Below, piece after piece: positions 1 to 14,200 of a stretch of DNA of 64,000 nt. The stretch lies in assembly GCA_013399305.1 (NCBI GenBank), contig VXAI01000082.1, forward strand, positions 3,124,674 to 3,188,673, written 5' to 3'. The first letter of the stretch is position 1. Every line of letters starts with the position of its first letter. The notes under the pieces were generated by a model that did not search any database, was not told where the DNA came from, and saw only the letters and a list, made by a program, of their open reading frames with translations. The stretch comes from Rostratula benghalensis (Eukaryota > Chordata > Aves > Charadriiformes > Rostratulidae). Position numbers and translations under genes: made by a program.

Positions 1-3000
1 ATTTTTCTCCAATTAGTAACATGAAGAGCACATTCTACAGTGTGAAGGCTCTCCAAACTTACTTCCACAGATATTCTGTCTAAACGAGCAGCATGCTTTA
101 ATAATTTGAGTGAGAAATGCTGAGAAAGTAGTTTTCTCTTTCTCTGCTTTTTAATATCGTAGTTTGCTGAAGTGAAAATCATTCCTCCTCTGGCAGAGCT
201 GCAGGTTTTTTTCCTGCTAGAAAACATAGAGCTGAAGAGCTTTCTTGGGTTTTTCTTCTTCCCTGGGCTTTAAATCTGATGAAGGAGGAAACTCTGCAGG
301 CTTCCCCTTTATAGGAGGCAGAATCCTGCAGGCATTTGATTAAAGCAATGCCTATTCTCCTGCAGATAAGTAAGACTGCCAAACAAACTAGACAACTATG
401 TCCCTGAACAAAATCCAGTAGCCCACATGACAGGTTTTCTGTTGACAACTTATTTAATACCAAAAATAGATTCCTCTTTAGTTGCCTACACACTGCCTGT
501 CTAGTTTATATCATATTGCAGTATCTAGAAACCCGTTCTGATGTCTTACCCAGCAAAACTGACTATTTAAGAACAGCTGGAAGAAAACATTCATTTAAGC
601 CGTAAGGAGTTACGGTCATTGCCTGTTTTAAAACAGAGATTCTTACTGATTTTAATGGAATCTTCCTCAACTCTAACCCTTAGAATTAGAAGCATACAAA
701 AGTGGAGGGAGCATGGTGGCTTTTTGAGGGAGGAGAAGGACAGGATAAAACCTTGACACTTTAGGTAAGCATTTGGGCTTTATGTAATAGTAAGTATCAT
801 TGTTCAACTGCATGAGACAACACAGTTTAATTTCCAGTGCAAATCCAAAATTATCTGCAGTCATTTTTCTTCCCTTAATAAAGATTTTTAAAAATGAATG
901 TCTGAATTCACTTTGGGTTTCAAGCTCTGTCACAATTTGGAGACAAGAAGGCAAAGGGTTAAACTGATGGAGCAACAGCCTCTAGGCTTAGAAGTAGTAG
1001 AATAAACAGTAGCATACTGTGGATATGTGTTGCCTACAGATCAAAATCAACTTAAGTTAGGGCAGGTTAGGTAATTTTTATTACCTTAGGAGGTCACTTC
1101 AATTCACATTAAGCAGTGCAGGACAAATAATGAAATTACCAGAAGTAGCACTTCTGGTTTAGTTCTTTATATATTTGTAAAGATATATCTTTTACTTTCA
1201 AAAAATCTTTTAATATTAAATTTTGTTGTTAGTAGTATTAGCAATCATAACAAAAAACAGTGTTTTATGGCTAGGAACAATTATTATTCATGGGAAAAGA
1301 ATATTGAGAAATTTGGCCCACTCTCAAGCAAATTGAAACTGAACAGCTTGTTTAAATCCAACTAGAACCTTTTGATGTGTGAAAACATTTACCTTTGTTT
1401 TGAAAAGAAAATGAGGTCACATGCTATTTGAGCAACAGAAAATAATTTACAATACGACCATGGAAAGAACCTCAACTACAAAGAAAGATTTAAACTCTGG
1501 AAGATGAGCTGATTATATTCCGTAACTATCTACTATGCAGCTGCACCTTCATCAAGAATTTCTAAGACTGGTGATACGGACCATCTCAATCTGCAGAAAG
1601 TACAGTTATTGAAATATATTTTTTTTGTAATATTTACTTTTATTACCAGGTAGACAAATTAAAAAATAGTTGCTTTAATACTATGTACTTGGCATTATCC
1701 CCACTGGGGCAAGGAAGTGACCATCTTCTCTTTTCCAAAGTCAAATTTCCTTTGCTCAGTTAATGAGATTTTTCAGCAACTTTCAAAAAAATTTTGCTGA
1801 AGACTGCAGCAACCTTATTAAAACAGAATTATTTATATTTTGTTTCAACACTGAGAGCATACAACTATCCAGACAGAAACTGGCACCAATATTGTCTTAG
1901 AGGACAAGTGACATGTCCAGTAATTCCAGTCAAGTGCACTGGACAGAATGCTTTTCTTACACCAAAGAATTTTTTTTTATATATCTTGACTCAGAGTCAT
2001 CATACAGCACTTCACCACAAAAGATGAGAAAACCAGCACAAAAATCACACGCAGATACAGAGAGGGAAAACAATAAAATGGAAAAGGTACCTCTTAACCA
2101 ATAGTGACCTCACAGTAAGCACTCAGGAAAACTAGTGAGGTAATTGAACATAGCAGAAGAAAAAAAAAATCTAATTAAAATACTTTTAAGGTAAGCTTTG
2201 ACATAGAGCGACTCTGAAGATGTTCCGAAAGATAAGAGTGCACAGGTTTGTTAGCATTAAGTAGACACTCACAACAGTAGAGGCTCACAACACAACTAAG
2301 AAATGTGCGTGACTGAAGAAGTGGATGTAAAGGGGAAAGAAATGCACACCTTTTCTATTTGACAGATATTTATTATTTTTTTTCCTTGAAATTTCTTTGA
2401 AGAAAAAAGGGATCTGACCTGGCTAGTAAAACACTAAAAGCATAATGATGTATCAATGCACTGTCCACTGAAGAGCTGGTGTGTGCACCATTCAGAGATC
2501 TGAGGAGTCTGTGCATCCTCAGAGTGAGCTGCTTTGTTGAATCTATTTTATTTTATTTTGCTGTTGTTGCTGGGGAAATAGAAGTTGATTTGCAGTGCCT
2601 GTCTTGTACTAGGTGAAATGAAGAATGGTTGTATATGCATGGGTTTGGCCTGAAAATACTCTGTGGCATGCCTAGAAAGTGCTGTAAACACTTTAATATT
2701 TTAGATCCAGAGACTCATTGATAGAATATCTCATGTCAGAGCAGCACACTGGGAATTCCTCCACTAGGTGTGAGCAGAAGCAGCACAAAATATTGGCCTG
2801 CTATGAAAAGGAAGTGTTTGGGCAAAGAAGGAAAGAAGTAATAATAAAGAGTGAGCAAAAGAAGGGGAAGAACAACCCGTGTACAGAAATTAGAGAGGAC
2901 AGAATGCAATTATGAACAGAAAACCACCAGACTTTTTAGACAGGAACAAGTGTGTCCAGATGCTGTTAAACATTTATGAAAAAATTCTTCCCCAAATGTT

Positions 3001-3126
3001 TGCTGAAGGTTTCTTTAGCAAATTCTAAACAATATTTTTAACGAAGACAGCTTCTGGACTGGAAGAAGCCATAATATTACCTCATCTGGTCTCTTGTATA
3101 ACATGGATGCAGAACTCAGCAATAAC
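1..3126. other. AT-rich non-coding stretch, no gene seen
   Basis: I see no recognisable gene, RNA or well-preserved repeat here. Open frames on either strand (for example 104 codons at 179-493 minus) are low-complexity, match no family I know and have no exon-like borders. A segment around 1465-1540 faintly recalls CR1 but is too diverged to call. Short A and T runs (for example near 2160) are ordinary for AT-rich avian DNA. Confidence 0.6.
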
Positions 3127-3877
3127 CACAGAATCATTTCAGTTGGAAAAGATCGTTGAGATTGAGTCCTACTATAACTCTTACACTGGCAAGTCCACCA
3201 CTAAACCATGTCCCTAAGTACCACAGCTACACCTCTTTTAAATACCTCCAGGGTTGATGATTCAATCACTTCCCTGGGCAACTTGTTCCAATGCTTAACA
3301 ACCCTTTCAGAGAAGAAATTTTTCATAACATCCAATTTAAACCTCCCCTGGCAAAACTTGAGGCTGTTTTCTACCACTCTATCACTTGTTACTTGGGAGA
3401 AGAGACTGACCTCCACCTCCCTACAACCTCTGTTCAGGTAGTGGTAGAGAGCAATAAGGTCTCCCTTTAGCCTCCTTTTCTCCAGGCTAAACAATCCTAG
3501 TTCCCTCAGCTGCTCCTCATAAGATTTGTGCTCTAGACCCTTTGCCAGCTTCATTGCTCCTCTTTATGCACATTCCAGCACCTCAGTGTCTTCCTTGTAG
3601 TGAGGGACCCAAACCTGAACATGCATTTGAAGAGCAGCCTCACCAGTGCTGAGTACAGGGAGAACATCACTTCCCTAAGTCCTACTCACCATACTGTTTC
3701 TGATACAGGCCAAGATGCCATTGGCCACCTTGGCCATCAGGGCACACTGCTTGCTCATGTTCAGCCAGCTGTCAACCAATACCATGCCAGGTCCTTTTCC
3801 ACTGGGCAGCTTTCTAGCCACTCTTCCCCAAGCCTGTAGCATTCCATGGGGCTGTTGTGACCCAAGTGCAGGAGGAA
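3127..3877 (-). mobile_element. CR1 LINE, 5'-truncated older copy
   Basis: About 750 bp of a CR1 non-LTR retrotransposon in reverse orientation. On the plus strand it opens with the complement of the CR1 3' end (CACAGAATCATTTCAGTTGG) and runs through familiar antisense blocks: lead-in to the 3' UTR (3240-3300), TTCTCCAGGCTAAACAATCC at 3479-3498, CTCCTCATAAGATTTGTG near 3513, and TGCTCATGTTCAGCCAGCTG near 3752. Read on the minus strand, 3201-3554 keeps a 117-codon open frame covering the C-terminal tail of ORF2. It encodes a reverse transcriptase remnant, with no endonuclease and no full RT, so it is immobile. Scattered substitutions suggest an older subfamily than the copies at 11 and 56 kb. 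Similarity fades after 3877. Confidence 0.9.
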
Positions 3878-6746
3878 TAATGTCACTTTCTTCAGGAAAA
3901 GTTTTTCTGCCAAGACCAATTTGTTCAGGGAAGATTCCATCTAAAGCCCAAGCAGAGGTCTCTGGAAACCTTGCTTTGATTCCTGCAAGATCACTTTATT
4001 GGCTACTATGCAATCTGAGCTTCCACAGCTTGTGACAAGGGGTTGCCCCAGCAGTAGGAAGATATTACTCCTAGAGCTTAATAAAAGGCCTAGACAGCAG
4101 CAAGAGTCACAGAAAGGCCTTCTCTATTGACTATGTTTCTCTCCTTCATGCTCTGCTCCAAATCATGGAATGGACTTGACAGAGAGATTTTGACTGACGG
4201 CAGTAACCTTTCCAACCTATTGCCTTTTTCTGTGATTTTCTAGGTAACAATTTGAGAGATAACAGACTAAGATGATACAACACACTGTGCAATGGGTGTT
4301 AGATTTAGTTGCACTTCACTCCATGGTAAAGTAGCTCCTCCAAGAACATGGAAAAAATGTCAGAGGCTTCTGCTTTAACTCAATTCAGTTTCTCTAAGAT
4401 GGTGCTCTCAATGCACTGAGGTTAGCCTTCTTGACCTTCCTTCCGTAGCAGAGTGGCTTGGGGCCGCTGCCATGGCTGCTTTTCTGCATTTTTAACACCT
4501 ACTAAAGGTAATTGTTCAGGGTGCAGCTGCAAGCAATATTAAAACAAGAGAATATAAATCAAATATTCATTCTCTGCAGGCATGTTAAGGAAATCTGAAA
4601 ATATTAGCAAAGCTAAAATCTTTCTAAAAATCTGAGCAAGTAGCAGACTCGTGCTTCAGGAAAGTGCTTTACTCAGGTTCTATCCCATGTCACAGGCAAT
4701 TCTGAAGGTCCCAACAACAACTTCCTTGGCTGTTATTACTTCAAATTAAAAAAATAATGACTATTTTGTCAATTGCTCTTCACACCTCTGTTATCGAAGA
4801 GAATATTCATAGTTACTTATCCAAGCATATCAATTATACAGTTGTGACTTTTCAAAGATTATTTTGGTTTACCAGAGAGAAATCTGTATCACAGCTCTTT
4901 TCATAGAAGAGAGCAAGAAGCAGCAGAGCTGCTTTGGAACAAACATTTTCTCCAGGTTTTATATAAACAAATAGTCTTAAGTATTTTCATTTGTTAGGGT
5001 GGAAGTACTTTCAAGATATTGTACTTTTCAAAACCTTTGACAGAATAAAATGCTGCAGGAGCTGTATATATATCAGAAAACAACAACATTGTTGCCTGGC
5101 ACAGGAAACAATCATTCTACTATCCATATTTCATATTCTAGTAATCCCAAATTATAGTTTTGATCAAGCCAAGTTTATGACAAAAAGTAACAAGTCTATG
5201 TTCTTGAAGTACTGTCAGTTACATTAAGACACCTGATTATATTAAGTTCTTCATTAAAAAAAAAGTCAAGGAGAGCAAAATGACTGATTGTCACTGAAAC
5301 AAATTTCTCATCCGGTTGGCACCACATTTAAGAAAAATTTCTCCCACATTCTTCCCCAATAGAAGACACTAATTATATCTATAATATATTAGGATTCAAA
5401 GCACACTGGAAGTTGTGCATGCAGAGATACTGATTTGCAAAAACCTACATTATGGGTAAATTCATTCCTGTGGACGGAAGAAAAAGGTTGTTTTTTTTTT
5501 CTTTAAGTATATTCATAGAAAATTAATCTCACTTTCTGTTAAACTGTAGATTCAGTTTAGAATAAAACACATTTGTCATGAAATAAGTTCATGACAACTT
5601 GCCCTTTTCTGAAAAATTAGCTACTTATACCTCTGAAAGATGTTAATGGCTTTAATTATGCTATTTGCACAACAAAAGCCCTGTAAAAAGTACCAGATCT
5701 GCATAACATCATGAACAGGCTTAAAGCACAGTAAACCCCATGCCTCGTACTCAGCACCTCTTATCTTGTTGGCTATTACTGACCAAATACTATTAGCGTC
5801 AATGGAAGTTTGCTTTAGGGCAGCATATCAGAAGTGCATAGCAAGCATTACAAATCAGCATCCAGCTCTCTCTGTTTCTTCCCTATAATTCAAATACTGA
5901 GTTTTACCTGCTTGTTCACAGAGTCAAGATCTTTCTGCAGACCTGGAGATATGCCTGTATCAGGAGACAGACTGAAATCATTTATCACTCTAAACCCACC
6001 AGAATTTTCTGTCAAAAGACCTTTGTCTTCAACAGCAGCTCACATTTGTTGGAATTTTTTCTTTATTATTTCTTTTTCCAGAAAAAGTATTCAGACTATT
6101 TCCAAAGGTCCTTACAACCACAGCAGTGTACTTTTCTAGAACTACATTACAACATTTTATTTTATTTGGGGTTTTCTTAGCATGTCTAAAAGTTATCTTG
6201 GGCATTTGAATTTTCATATCTAAACATTATGAAATTAGTGAATTTTAAGAGTGAAATGTTGGAATGAAACTGATTGACACTGAAAATTCAAGAAGTCAAA
6301 TGTGTCGTAAATGACTGCAGATGGGTTTATAACAGTTCGTAGCCTCTTTGAATCACAGATGTAGAAATATACACAATAGTCAAAATGCTCATGGTTAAAC
6401 CTCAGTTTTAGAATAGTACTTCTTAAAAGTTAAATTTCCCACAAACTTTTATAATTTTATTTCATCACATCCCCATGCATGGAAAAAAACACACATAGGG
6501 ATATGAAACTTTGTTCAAAAGCTTGGTATTTCTGTCCTAATGGAAATTCTGTCACTTCGAAATTGATTTCAGGAAGACAGGAAGTTGACATCCTGAAGTT
6601 TGTTGCAACATAAAAATTTCTAGAAGTGTTATAAATAATGTAAATATGAAGTAAAACTTTTATGCAAGACAATTTTAAAGATTGAGTTAAGTATGTCAGT
6701 ACTTTAAAAATAATTACAAAATGGGTAGGTTTCTGAAAGACATTCT
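3878..6746. other. AT-rich non-coding stretch, no gene seen
   Basis: No gene recognised. Around 4170-4250 the sequence weakly resembles a plus-strand CR1 3' end (TTCCAACCTATTGCC followed by TTCTGTGATTTTC) but is too short and diverged for a firm call. Frames such as 5834-6139 plus (101 codons) are not protein-like and have no exon borders. Confidence 0.55.
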
Positions 6747-6816
6747 GGCTGTGGGGAGGTCGAACGAGATGACCCTAGAGGTCCCTTCCAGCCTGGACCA
6801 TTCTATGATCCTATGA
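6747..6816 (+). mobile_element. CR1 LINE 3'-end fragment
   Basis: Only the last ~70 bp of a CR1 element, in sense orientation. It shows the 3' block GAGGTCCCTTCCAGCCTGGA followed by CCATTCTATGATCCTATGA, the degenerate ATTCTATG-type tail that ends CR1 copies. The element is severely 5'-truncated, as is usual for this family, and carries no coding sequence. Confidence 0.85.
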
Positions 6817-9800
6817 AATGTATTATTTAAGAAAGCAAACTCCTGAATTTTTACCTGACCAACTTGTGTTTCAGCCCACTGAATTATTTTTGCTGAGCAA
6901 TTTTTAATTTTTGTTTAACCATTTTGACAAGAAACTACTCACTAAACATTACTATTAGACAGTTCCTACGATCAAACTTATTATTTATATACAGTTTAAA
7001 CATTTGATGTATTATACTTTCTGTCCAAGATTCCATTCCTCTTATAAGCTCTGGTAATTTTTACTACTTCTTCTGTCTGTATTTATTATAACTTGTTCCA
7101 AAATAATTAAGTACCAAAACTGGAGAATTTGGCTTCTGTTATTCAGAGCTGTAGCCAGCAAATTACTACATTATTACCATAACAGCAGCAGGGAGATAGG
7201 TCCAGACAAAGAAAGAATTAGCTAGTACAAAACATTAAAATGCATTCAGAATAATCATAGGCCACTTTAATTGAGGATTATGCATAAAGGTGTATTTTTT
7301 TTTCCTCCTACCCTTCCCTTGTATGCTGGGATTGAAGTTCTTTTCCAGAGAGGTACAAGTTTTTCAAATTCAGCATCTTGAGCAGCATAAGGGGCTGTAG
7401 TCTTATTTCACATTCTATTTCTTATTTCAAGAACAATGACAACTTATTCACAATGTCACAGAAATAAAGACCAGGGCTCTTTGATATGTCAGAAAAGCTG
7501 GACTACACATACTTTTTTGTCAGAATAGTAGGCTGATATACAGAAACACCAAGGACTATTTTTTCACCCAAATCAGAAATCAGTAGCACAGTTGTGAAAT
7601 ACGAGTTAATCTCTGTGTAGGAAATAACTTCTACAATATCCCTTTAGGCCAACAGGATACATAAAACCTCAGAGGAGTGGGCAATAAGTCTTTTCATTGA
7701 ACACCAGTGAAAATTTCACTTGCTAATTAATTTTAAAGATATAGCCCGTTGTAATAGATACGTTACATCACTTGCTGAAAGCATTCCACTGAGAAATGTA
7801 TGAAGAGTTGACAGCAAGTATATCTTTGTCATAAAAATAGCTCCTGTTAGTCTTGCTGTCTTATAAAGCCACATATCATGGGATGCTCTAGTGCTAATCA
7901 GCTATTTTAACTGACATTTCCACCAATTAAAACTTTTTAGAGGATATCTGTGAAATTTTTCAGTCTGTCTGACACTATAATATAGATGAAATGTACAGTG
8001 AATGTCAAAAGAGGTAATAGTAACACACTGCAGTTCTCAATCTCAAGTAAAAATAGCATCTGAGGTTGGACGTGGGACAGACATGTGTATTAAAATAAGC
8101 AGGCACCTAAATTACCAGGACAATGTCAAGAGAACAACTGAAAGAGGCATATTTATGATTCAATAAACAAGCAAAATCTGCTACCTATTTAGGTGTTAGA
8201 AATCCTGACATCACTGATAAGCAAGAACACTGATGAGTAAGGTCACATAACCACTTTGAATCTGTTAAGTAGAGTTAGTAACTAAGCTGAAAAAACAGGC
8301 AACTACTAACTACATGGCATTTTAAGGAACAGGTCAAGCACCTACTCTGACATTAAATTCACTGCTGTGCTTCTGTACAGTTACTGTAAAGCAATATTAT
8401 TTTTTTCTTGTTCTTCGGTAACAGAATGCAAACCCTTTGTCTAGCTAGAAAATGCTTGCTGAAAATTTGAATAATGATATCAATACTTTCATAGAATCAG
8501 ATTTTTTCTTTATCTTCATGTGAAGAACTCTGGTCTATATGGGGAAAAAGGATCTGATAATTGCTCCATAAACACAGGGCAGGGTTGTTGCGTAGTGCTG
8601 GTATAGTGCAAGTGAAGATGTTTCTGGCTACACTTTGTAAAGGCTGACTATAATGCAAGCAAGGCAGAAAAGAAATCTCCAAAAGAACAACAACTTACTT
8701 ATTCTACTAGAAGAAACTTTTATTGACCAACAGAAAACTCATGAACAATTTCACCTTCTGATTTTTGCCTGTGCAGGCTTTCTGATGAGTGATGAAAGAA
8801 GACAGATACTGGAAGGTGCAATGGTATAGTACAGGAAGAACAAAAAGGCTCTGCTGTGAGCTACATTTCAAAGTATTTCTCCTCCTCCTGCATATTTATC
8901 TGCTTAAAGGAAAGCAGTTACATACTTATGCATTTAAAAAAAAAAAAACAACATAGCTGAACTTCAGGTCCTTTTCATTAATGTGATTTCTTGGCTGGTA
9001 CCTCTTAGCTTCAGCTTCCTTTTGTACTATTACTTATTTCAGAATTAAAATTGTTCCATATCCCCAGCCAGCTGTGTTGTAGTGACTTCAGTATCCAATT
9101 TTTGTAGGCAACAAGTTCTCAGGACTCAATTCCTTTAATAAATTTTACTGTAAAAATCCTTTTATCTCCAATATATTTATTTCCAATTCATGTAATTATA
9201 AATTATTTATTAAGCTACAAAAATAACCATTTTGAAAAAGAAACCTCAATAAACCCCACCTCCAAGTGAGGTTGAGTCTCGTGCAAGCAAAGCTTGATAA
9301 TAAGTCAGCAGATCGGTATGCCACACTGTGGGTTTCTGTAGTGACAAATGTTTTTTGATGCACAGTAAATTCAATTATCAGGACCTGAATATGTAATTCT
9401 CTTCAATATAAAAAAACCCTTTAAAAGAACTTATACAAGTTAGGAAAAATATCACCATAAAAAGAGCTCATGCTACTACCTAGAAAATGTTTTATATAAA
9501 ATATATGTAAATCCTCCAGGCATATAATTCTGGCTGTTCTTTCAGTTACCATAGCTCAGATGAAGAGTTCAGTCTTCATTAGTTAATTCTGTCAAATTTA
9601 ACTTAGGTGACTAGGTGTCCTCTACGTGCTATGAAGTCTAGTTCATTGAATAGTACTGAAAATCACATGGAAATAAATCCTTTCATGTTTTTGACTTCCA
9701 AATTCAACAATTTGGAAGGAATTCAGCAATTTAGGAAGGCACCATTCATATGCATTGGACCGTTATTTTTTGAGATTATTTCTTTGTAAAGTTACGTGAA

Positions 9801-11045
9801 CACACTATGTAAGCACTTTCTTCATTCCACACTAGGGAGTTACATTTTAAGCCAACCTCATCTGATGGTCATGAATTTCAGCATAACCTTTTTTGAGGAG
9901 ATCTAGCTTTCATTTTAGACTTTTTACCTCCTCGTGGGAACAGATTTGAGGGAAGGAAGTATGAAAGAACATAAAGGAAGCACTTTATATCTCTCTACTC
10001 TTCTGAAAAAAGGCTGAGTGGTAAAGCAATTTGGATACTTGTAATGAACGTAAGAACTGAATAGTATACTGACATATATGTAGTTTAATGCTCAAAAGCC
10101 TATAGTTTCCACAGAATAGCAACCTTGGCAGTAATACTGCATGAAGTAGCTACTTGTTCTTTATTGTAGAACAATGTTATTGATTCTAAGATTAACTGTG
10201 TGGCAAAATGGGAAATCTATCTCCTGTACAGAGTAGTTAACTTTTGGCTTCTTCAGTAAATGATCCTCATACTGAAATACCTACAACTACAGTAGCCATC
10301 TAGATTTTCTAAGGAAAGCCTTTTAGTCTGTAAAGAATGGTCTTTGTCAGCTATTCGAGAAAAGCAGACTATAGATTAAAACATTTTTAACAAAATAAGC
10401 AGTAATCCTTTCATATGAATGCAAGTTTATTTTTTTTTCCCATTGTCCAGGAAAGCACTGGTACTAGGGAGGAATATATATATATATTTTAAAGGAAGAG
10501 GAAGTAAATCAATAGCAATTTATCGAAATTACTGCAGAAAAAAATAATTCATATAGAAAATGTTGTTCAAAGTCTACTTTAAAAAAATAAAATTTCTTTC
10601 AAAGTAATAGCACTTGTACAACATAGACAATAAAAGGCTAACAGACTTACAGCAGAGACATAAGTCCTGCAAATTTTTGTGGTGCCAGATGATGCAGAAG
10701 TTTTTTGAGGGAACTAAGCACCGGGCAAATCTAAGACTTCTAGGACCAGGAATTAACTGAGAAAAGAATGTATCTCTTTAAACCTTCTCAGTAAAGGTCA
10801 CATTCTGACCTCTTTATAAAGAGTGGGCACCATATTCCATGGCTGAATAATACCTGACTCAGTGGGAGTATCACTTTAAACATTCCACTAGCTAAATGAA
10901 ATCATGAAGAATAAACAAAAATAGTGATGTACAGACTTTCCCAGAAACCTCATCTCAGCCAAACCCACTGTAGTAAGCCTGCACCACAGATTATACAACA
11001 TAGCATTATCCTGGGATGAATTAATAGAGGAAAATTTTGTCTTAA
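6817..11045. other. AT-rich non-coding stretch with one AT microsatellite
   Basis: No gene or dispersed repeat recognised. A TA dinucleotide tract of about seven units lies at 10474-10487. Homopolymer A runs occur near 8936-8948. The open frames here (60-110 codons) are in low-complexity sequence; the 110-codon minus-strand frame at 10888-11220 is mostly the antisense of the next CR1 copy. Confidence 0.6.
10474..10487. repeat. (TA)n microsatellite, short
   Basis: A run of about seven alternating A-T pairs, directly visible. It is likely length-variable between individuals. No functional role is implied. Confidence 0.8.
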
Positions 11046-11250
11046 ACTCTTTATTATGAGTGAGACACTGGAACAGGTTGCGCAGAGAAGCTGTGGCTGC
11101 CCCACCCCTGAAGGGGTTCAAGGCCAGGCTGGATGGGGCTTGGAGCAACCTGGTCTGGTGGAAGGTGTCCCTGCCCAGGGCAGGGGGTTGGAACTGGATG
11201 ATCTTGAAGGTCCCTTCCAACCCAAACCATTCTATGAGTCTATGAGTCTA
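11046..11250 (+). mobile_element. CR1 LINE 3' end, well preserved
   Basis: About 205 bp of CR1 in sense orientation, including the end of ORF2 and the 3' UTR. The string GAGACACTGGAACAGGTTGC at 11058 begins the conserved block, followed by GGGTTCAAGGCCAGGCTGGA, CCCAGGGCAGGGGGTTGGA and AAGGTCCCTTCCAACCCAAA, then a tail of CCATTCTATGAGTCTATGAG. The 3' tail has two to three repeats of the TCTATGAG unit. Few differences from the CR1 consensus as I recall it make this one of the youngest-looking copies in the window. The frames visible here on both strands come from the element and are not host genes. Confidence 0.93.
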
Positions 11251-14200
11251 TTTAGTGAGCAAATGCAAACCTTAACTCAAGAGCATAAGAATACAGACGG
11301 CAACATTTTAACTATTTTTCTGGTATTTATATAAAAGCTAAACAAACAAGAAACATATGGCTTTCCTCTAAAAGAGAAATATGACTAGTATGGCAGTAAA
11401 CAGAAATATGCAAGGGATGATGAATATTCCTTAAGAATCAAGGAAAGAAAACAGCTCTTTATAGCCATTGGATGGACTTCTAAAAGTGAAAAAGTTAAGG
11501 AAAATTATTGAGAAGGTTTAAATCCGGAGGCGACAGATCTTAAGATTTTGACTTTTTATAAATGCCTGTGCTTTTGATAAGTCTTATTGTGTAAACATTT
11601 TCACTGTATTATAAAATTTGTCATTGTTTTTCAAGGAGAAAAGCTCTACAGCATCTTGCTTTTTCATTTGGGAAAAGCACGCGTGAGTGAAAAATTTAGT
11701 CTGTGTTGCTTTTTGCCATTACAACTGTTATTACAAATATGCTACATAATATGTACCTAATTGCTTTTTATATTATTATGAAGTCTGCTATCTCCAGCAG
11801 ACTCTGTAGACCAAAGCAAAAACTTCAAACATTACTGTATACTTAATAATACACATTAAGGACATATTCTGTACCAAAACTTGCCAAATTGTGCTGGTGT
11901 GAAGCTGTGAGCCACACTGATACTCAAAAAACCAGAATGAATTTATAAGATTTTCACCTAAAGCAGCAGAAAACTACTTACCTTCAAAGAAAGCTGGTTT
12001 ATATGGTTTTGATGATTTTTTTTCTAGTCATGTACTATAGAAATTAACTGCTGAGTCTCATCTGCACAGGATTAAGCTAGTATTTTATAATTATAACTGG
12101 GTATCTATCTGCACAGCAAATGGTTAGGACTCTTTGCTAATTCATTTGAAGTTTCTGAGGGACATAGATTTTTTTAGATTTATATGTAATTTCTTCCTAA
12201 AGTACAAATCTCTGAAGTGGTACTGTTTTATGAAATGCAAATACAGATGATCTCCCAACACCTACATACATGATTTGTGTTCTTTACACAGAAACCAGTT
12301 CTCAATTGTTTTTAGAAAAGTGGTTCTACCTGAGAGTTTTAACGGATTAACAGTACAGACATGACAGTAATTACTGGATACAGGACTGCTCTGCTAAAGA
12401 ATTTCCAAAGCAAGTCACTTCAGCATGGACAATAAAAGAGCTTAAACATCACTGAGTAAACAGGAAAATGGGTGGTAAATGTCTAAGTACATTTGAAGCC
12501 TTAGTCATTTCTTCAAAACACATAGGATGATCTCTATACCACTTGAAAAGAATGTATAGAAAGGCTAAATTACACACATTAGACAACTAAAAACAGTATT
12601 AAAAATAAAAAATTAAGCATTATGTTAATTCTACTTAATATCCAATCAGTGTCCAGACCACAGCTTCAATCATTATAAAAGGTAACCTACCAAAGTGATA
12701 TAAAGGGACCTCATACCTGAAAGACTGGTGCTTCAATTTCTTGACAGAAACAGAAAACCCTATGTACCATATATCAAATTCTCAGTGATTGCTTCAACTT
12801 TTAATATTATATTGAAATGAACAAATTGTGATTTCCAGCGCACTAGAAAACTTCCTGGTCAATTCAGGGCACTGATGAACAAATTTTCCAAATATCCCAC
12901 AGCCAGATAAAAACTGCCAGGAAAACCGTCCTTGTGAAATGACACACTCTTAAGATATCAGAACATTCTACAATTTACCACTCGAATTTTTCATCCCCCT
13001 TAATAGTCAAAGGATTCACTGTGAAGCCTTTTGTCAAGTCGTTTATTTACCACTGCTAAGTGTGGAAGTTATCAGATTCAAATTCAATGGAAGTGTTGCA
13101 CATTTTAATTAAATATAACACCAGTATCTGCAGTCAAATTTTCAAAAGAATTCACAGCTTGTTTAGACAGGTTTACTAGAAGGTTTATTATCAAAGAATT
13201 AAATATGCAGTATCACTATATGCATAGGCAGTCATTTCAAGTTAAACCCAACTATTTCCCTCTTTTCTATCACATTGGTGAAAAAAACCTAGGGATTACT
13301 GAAAGCTTACGTTGTGTGTCAGCATAAAAGAATTGTCACATACAGGATACAAAACCAAGACCATTTTTTAAACCTATTTTGAAAACTAGGCCATGTATTT
13401 TGGTGACTGAATCTGAGCTGAACTTTAAATAAGTAACATAGCTTAAAAAATGAGTAAGGCAGTCTATAAATCTGATCAACAGGTTCTCAATGACAGTTAG
13501 CACCATCTACGCAATATAAAGAGCTAAAGGACATGCCAGGTAATCACACGAACGTGGATGAATAACTGGTGTTTTAGGAAACGAAAAACCATTCCAGCCA
13601 AATGCTAAGAGTTAAGCTATGGCATAAAGGTTACAGTTTAAGCTTTCATTTGCTTTACCAAACAAATCATCCATGCTTTGAAAGAACTGTGATTTAGCAA
13701 CCTTAAACTACATGACAGGAGTAAATGAGCAGTCTTGGAACATAACATGCTCAGGGTTGCCCAAAACAGTGTAGCTGATTATATTCAGGCCATTTTCAAT
13801 GGCTGACTTCAGCAGATAGGGAATGACTTTCTATGAGCTTTTGTTACACACCTGCATTCATGCAGCTTTTGCTATAAAAATTAATCCAGTTCCTTTGAAC
13901 AGCTGTCAGAAAACTGCATATTTCTAAATAAATTCCAGTTATAAGGTAAAAATTTGCTAAGCAATATCTACTCCTTTACTCTGAGTCACAAAAAATAATA
14001 ACACTAAAATCTGAATATTCATAAATTACTATCATTATTGTTGCATTGGATCAAAAAATTTGCAAGCAGTACTTTTGACTCACCATATCTCAATTAATCA
14101 GAAACTTCCAAAAGCGAAATTCTCAGAGCATCTATAATAAACACAATACCTTTAAGGACTTACCTACCACTTTGATACATTACAGAAAATATACAGATTC

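Noticed and set aside
179..493. 104-codon minus-strand open frame as a gene
   Set aside because: Low-complexity prediction, no domain, no splice borders, no conserved start context.
1465..1620. Faint similarity to plus-strand CR1 (AAAGAAAGATTTAAACTCTGG block)
   Set aside because: Only one block agrees and no 3' end follows, so it cannot be told from chance in AT-rich sequence.
4166..4250. Possible plus-strand CR1 3' end ending TTCTGTGATTTTC
   Set aside because: The match is short and diverged; the upstream sequence does not fit CR1.
8484..8500. TCATAGAATCAG string resembling an antisense CR1 3' end
   Set aside because: It does not continue into any CR1 block.
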